From Bacteroidia bacterium (GTDB taxonomy: Bacteria; Bacteroidota; Bacteroidia; SpSt-205), in assembly GCA_026003215.1 (NCBI GenBank), contig BPGV01000001.1:1703729-1767728 (forward strand): a DNA stretch of 64,000 bases. The letters are read 5' to 3'. The notes beneath the pieces are model-generated. The model saw only the letters and a list, made by a program, of their open reading frames with translations. It was not told where the DNA came from and made no database searches. Positions within the stretch are counted from its first letter, which is position 1; each line of letters opens with the position of its first letter. Shown here in pieces: positions 61,314 to 64,000 of this stretch. The position numbers and the translations under genes are program-made.

Positions 61314-64000
61314 ATGAAGCCGACCGTCCTACATCGGGGGCACTTCCTGCGGGGAGTGCAGGCGCTTTTGGCGCCAGGAAGCTTTTTTCGTATGCTTTTT
61401 CTGGTGGGGCTACTGGCTGGGGGGGGGGGGGGGGTAGCGTATGCGCAAACCTCCTCGCCGATGCCGTGTAATGCGGTGTGGTTGGGGCCGGGTACGCATC
61501 TTCTCTCCCCGGACACCGTGTATGGGCTACCGCCCGGATGGGCACTGTACATAGGGCCCGTCTCAGATACCCTGACCGTACGCTATGAGGTAGGCGTATG
61601 CCCTTTAGATACGGGGGCTGTGGTGCGGTCCCTCCTCCCCGGAGACCGAATAAAGCTCTCAGCAGAGGATACCCTGTATGTGCAAGTGGAGGCCGATCCT
61701 TCTTCTCCCCCTCAGGGAGGCGTTACATTTGAGGGGAGTTTGTGTGTGTATGCGTTTCGTGCCCAGTGCATAGGGGGAGGATGGGAGCCGGCTACCCCAC
61801 CCGATACGCTGGATTACACTACTTGGACGGTATGGGAAGCGATACGCGCCAGTTGTATATGTAATACTACTTATGTCCCTGAGGAGTGTATATGCCCAAA
61901 TGTAGATGTAGATGGAGGGGATGTTGCTGCTTGTGCGGCAGAAACGTTGCGGGTATGCCGGTCTGAGGGCTTGTGGATAGCCCTCGCACCGTATCAACCT
62001 GTGCATGCCTGTCCGGGGGGAAGCTGTGCCACCTGGCCACGAGGGTGCATGTATGCCACGCTTTATTATCAGGCTCCCGGTGGGGTGCCACAAGTGCTTG
62101 ACTCGTGTACATTGGGGGGGTTGGCGAATGCCCTTTATTGCAATCAGCCTATTTCGTGTAGGGGGGGGACAGCCTATTCGTATGATGTGGTAGGGGGGCG
62201 GCCCTTTTTCTGGCTGTCACCGTGTCCAGCGCCAGGCCGATACTGGGGAATCCCCTACTGGATAGGAGTAGGAAATGTAGGTAGCGGTACAGTGGTAGAA
62301 GTAGTGGATACGCGCGTGGCTTGGCAGGGCTCCCTGCCAGGGAGCGCGTGTGGCGGCGATACCGTACGCCTGTGTGCGGTCATAGGTGGGGTAAGCTATC
62401 TTTCTACCTATACCTGGACGATAGGCGGGCAGAGTTTTACTTTGCCGGCGCCGGCTCCGCAAGGGGGAGACAGTGCTGTCGTATGTACTACTCTCACTAT
62501 GCCTCCTACGGGCGATCTCACTGTGTCCCTTTCCCTTACGTATAACTCCACGCTCATTTGTCCGGGGTGTTGCACGGCCCCAGCCTTCCGAGATGGGAGC
62601 ACCTGCAGCAGTTGCTTCTCTGTGAGTCATACTATTCGGCAAGCGACCAGGGTATGCACCCTTACGGCGGCTCCCGATAGCGTCTGCGTCGGAACGCAGC
62701 CTGTGGTCTTTTCTCTGCAAGGAGGAAACTGCGCTTTCCCAGCGGACGTAGTGTATCTCTGGCAACCCGGTGATGGCCAGACTTACAGCACCGCTACGCC
62801 TACCTTTTCTTATACTTATGGGGCGGCTGGCACCTATACAGCCCAAGTATGGGCGTGTCCACCGGGTACTACCACTCCTAATCCTTCTTGCTACTGCCAA
62901 GCCAGCAGGACTGTGCGGGTTATTTCTCCTGTGTGTGCGCTTAGCGCTACGCCTGATACCGTCTGTGCAGGCCGGCAGCCCGTGACCTTTACCCTGCAGC
63001 TCAGTAGGTGTCCCGCCCCTACTGGCACCGTCTACTTCTGGCAGCCGGGGGATGGCCAGACCTACAATACGGGTACATCTGCTTCCTTTTCTTATACGTA
63101 TGGAATGGCGGGGACCTATACCGTGCAAGCATGGGCATGTCCGCCGGGTACTCCTGCTCCTAATGCTTCTTGTTACTGCCAAGCCAGCACGACCGTGCAC
63201 GTGGTGACGCCTCCCCAAGTGACCCTTCAAGGGGTCTCCTACATGTGCTGGGATACTACCCCGCGCCGCTTCGTCGTGAGTGGCTGGCAGCCAGGCGACC
63301 AGATTCTCTGGCAGCTCTTCTGTGGAGGGGGCAGCCCTACCTATACCCTAAACTACGACACCCTTACCGTACTTAACTGGGGGGGAAGCACATCTTGTAT
63401 CGTACAAGCTACCGTCCAGCGAGGGCCCTGTGTGGTCACCGTGCGTCGCACCGTCGCTAAAGGCACCCTCAACCTCGCTATCCAGGGAACCTCCCCCACT
63501 ACCTGCCGCCCAGGAGAATATTGGGTGATAGGGGTTCCCCCAGCTACCCAGGTTACTTGGATTGTGCCTGCTGGCGTATCCTACACCTTAGGCGGAACAA
63601 ACCCCGCTAATCCGCTCCTCCTGGTGCAAGGATGGGGCCCTTATACGGGTCAGGCGGTCCGTATATGCGCAGTGGTGACCGGCCTCTGGGGCTGTAGCGA
63701 TACCGTCTGCTTAGATATAGCCGCCTGCTGCGGAGATCCCGCTGCGCCTACTACCCTTATTAGACCTACCCGTGTAAGCAGCCTCCTCCAAAGCGACCCG
63801 CAGGCCTTCCAGTGCAAGACGTATTACGTAAATGACACCCTCTATGTGGATAAAGCCGTCACCTGGCTAAATGTGCAGATGTACTTCGGGCCGTATGGGC
63901 TGGTGTGGGTAGAGCCGGGCGTAGAGCTTACTATACGCACTGAGCGCGGGGGTTGCGATTGCGCCAGGGGCGGCCCTTACTGGAGCCGCTTAGAGCCCTG
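61314..64000 (+). CDS. giant cysteine-rich secreted protein with PKD-like repeats, partial
   Basis: An open frame of 895 codons with no stop, running off the right edge. The N-terminus is a long signal peptide with FFRMLFLVGLLAG followed by five glycines and VAYAQ; an inner ATG at 61392 could also start it. About 50 cysteines occur in 895 residues, many paired as CxC or CC (CYCQAS, CPGCC). Two ~93-residue PKD-like repeats lie at 62655-63215 (WQPGDGQTY, FSYTYG, GTYT). The composition suggests a disulphide-stabilised surface or adhesin protein. A type IX signal, if present, would lie beyond the window. A G16 run sits in the signal region. Upstream, TATATTAG at ~61282 is a weak promoter candidate. 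Confidence 0.85.
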   Translation, partial: MKPTVLHRGHFLRGVQALLAPGSFFRMLFLVGLLAGGGGGVAYAQTSSPMPCNAVWLGPGTHLLSPDTVYGLPPGWALYIGPVSDTLTVRYEVGVCPLDTGAVVRSLLPGDRIKLSAEDTLYVQVEADPSSPPQGGVTFEGSLCVYAFRAQCIGGGWEPATPPDTLDYTTWTVWEAIRASCICNTTYVPEECICPNVDVDGGDVAACAAETLRVCRSEGLWIALAPYQPVHACPGGSCATWPRGCMYATLYYQAPGGVPQVLDSCTLGGLANALYCNQPISCRGGTAYSYDVVGGRPFFWLSPCPAPGRYWGIPYWIGVGNVGSGTVVEVVDTRVAWQGSLPGSACGGDTVRLCAVIGGVSYLSTYTWTIGGQSFTLPAPAPQGGDSAVVCTTLTMPPTGDLTVSLSLTYNSTLICPGCCTAPAFRDGSTCSSCFSVSHTIRQATRVCTLTAAPDSVCVGTQPVVFSLQGGNCAFPADVVYLWQPGDGQTYSTATPTFSYTYGAAGTYTAQVWACPPGTTTPNPSCYCQASRTVRVISPVCALSATPDTVCAGRQPVTFTLQLSRCPAPTGTVYFWQPGDGQTYNTGTSASFSYTYGMAGTYTVQAWACPPGTPAPNASCYCQASTTVHVVTPPQVTLQGVSYMCWDTTPRRFVVSGWQPGDQILWQLFCGGGSPTYTLNYDTLTVLNWGGSTSCIVQATVQRGPCVVTVRRTVAKGTLNLAIQGTSPTTCRPGEYWVIGVPPATQVTWIVPAGVSYTLGGTNPANPLLLVQGWGPYTGQAVRICAVVTGLWGCSDTVCLDIAACCGDPAAPTTLIRPTRVSSLLQSDPQAFQCKTYYVNDTLYVDKAVTWLNVQMYFGPYGLVWVEPGVELTIRTERGGCDCARGGPYWSRLEP
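61419..61434 (+). repeat. poly-G tract of 16 bases in the signal-peptide coding region
   Basis: Sixteen consecutive Gs code for five glycines plus the first base of a valine codon. Gain or loss of a number of bases not divisible by three would stop the 61314 gene soon after, so the tract can act as an on/off switch. In this sequence the gene is in frame. Confidence 0.9.
62655..63215 (+). repeat. tandem pair of PKD-like coding repeats
   Basis: Two direct repeats of about 93 codons (62655-62933 and 62934-63215). Shared blocks include WQPGDGQTY, FSYTYG, GTYT and CPPGT with CYCQAS, with conserved cysteine positions in both copies. Confidence 0.85.

Noticed and set aside
62655-63215. Repeats that might be a CRISPR array or mobile element
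   Set aside because: They are two long in-frame protein repeats with matching cysteines, not short repeats with unique spacers.

Overview
The window reads as a gene-dense chromosomal segment of a Bacteroidota bacterium, with GC content somewhat above one half by eye. The assignment rests on several independent signs. There are many promoters with the Bacteroidota -7 element TAnnTTTG and no obvious Shine-Dalgarno sequences. A short primary sigma factor of about 290 residues is present. The type IX secretion sortase PorU and a protein with a type IX C-terminal sorting signal are present. IspG is the long three-domain form and the 2-oxo acid dehydrogenase E1 is the fused alpha-beta form. A GT5-only glycogen synthase is paired with a DUF4270 lipoprotein, and yceD-rpmF-plsX-fabH form an operon. 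No rRNA, CRISPR array, phage or insertion sequence was found. A thermophilic origin is possible but not shown.

Layout. 1-7 kb: envelope and peptidase genes on the minus strand, then a plus-strand run of nuoI, an orphan HsdR_N-like nuclease domain, an unknown gene and a DegT aminotransferase, then tRNA-Arg. 7-12 kb: secreted proteins, including a two-gene unit of large exported proteins, ended by a bidirectional terminator. 12-23 kb: recQ, a decayed segment, acnA-rsmG, a coiled-coil membrane protein split by a stop codon, a minus-strand surE-ftsY-unknown-crcB cluster, and ftsH followed by an lpxH-like gene. 24-29 kb: an outer-membrane HhH protein convergent with nuoJKL, then tRNA-Lys. 29-36 kb: porU, ispG and a convergent aminotransferase that overlaps ispG by 143 bp. 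36-38 kb: three tRNA genes and a sodium:solute symporter. 38-46 kb: a three-gene envelope and signalling unit (membrane protein, 1176-residue histidine kinase, large outer-membrane protein), then a YggS homologue. 46-54 kb: rpoD, a TonB_C-like secreted protein, terB-like-yceD-rpmF-plsX-fabH plus a surface protein, and DUF4270 with glycogen synthase. 54-61 kb: fused E1, penicillin-acylase family protein, glycosyltransferase, ALDH7. 61.3 kb to the end: the start of a giant cysteine-rich PKD-type secreted protein.

Four points stand out. (1) At sixteen genes a perfect TAnnTTTG box lies only 3-7 nt before the ATG or GTG, so transcription should start at or next to the start codon and leaderless mRNA may be the normal form here. 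(2) The cysteine-rich surface gene carries a run of 16 Gs inside its signal-peptide coding region, a strong candidate for phase variation by slippage. (3) Three conserved genes (acnA, lpxH-like, nuoJ) are each interrupted by one extra base, and a fourth small gene by an in-frame stop. Assembly error is the simplest explanation, but the shared direction is worth checking. (4) The histidine kinase is coupled by overlap to an outer-membrane protein and has no response regulator beside it, which may be an uncharacterised envelope signalling unit.
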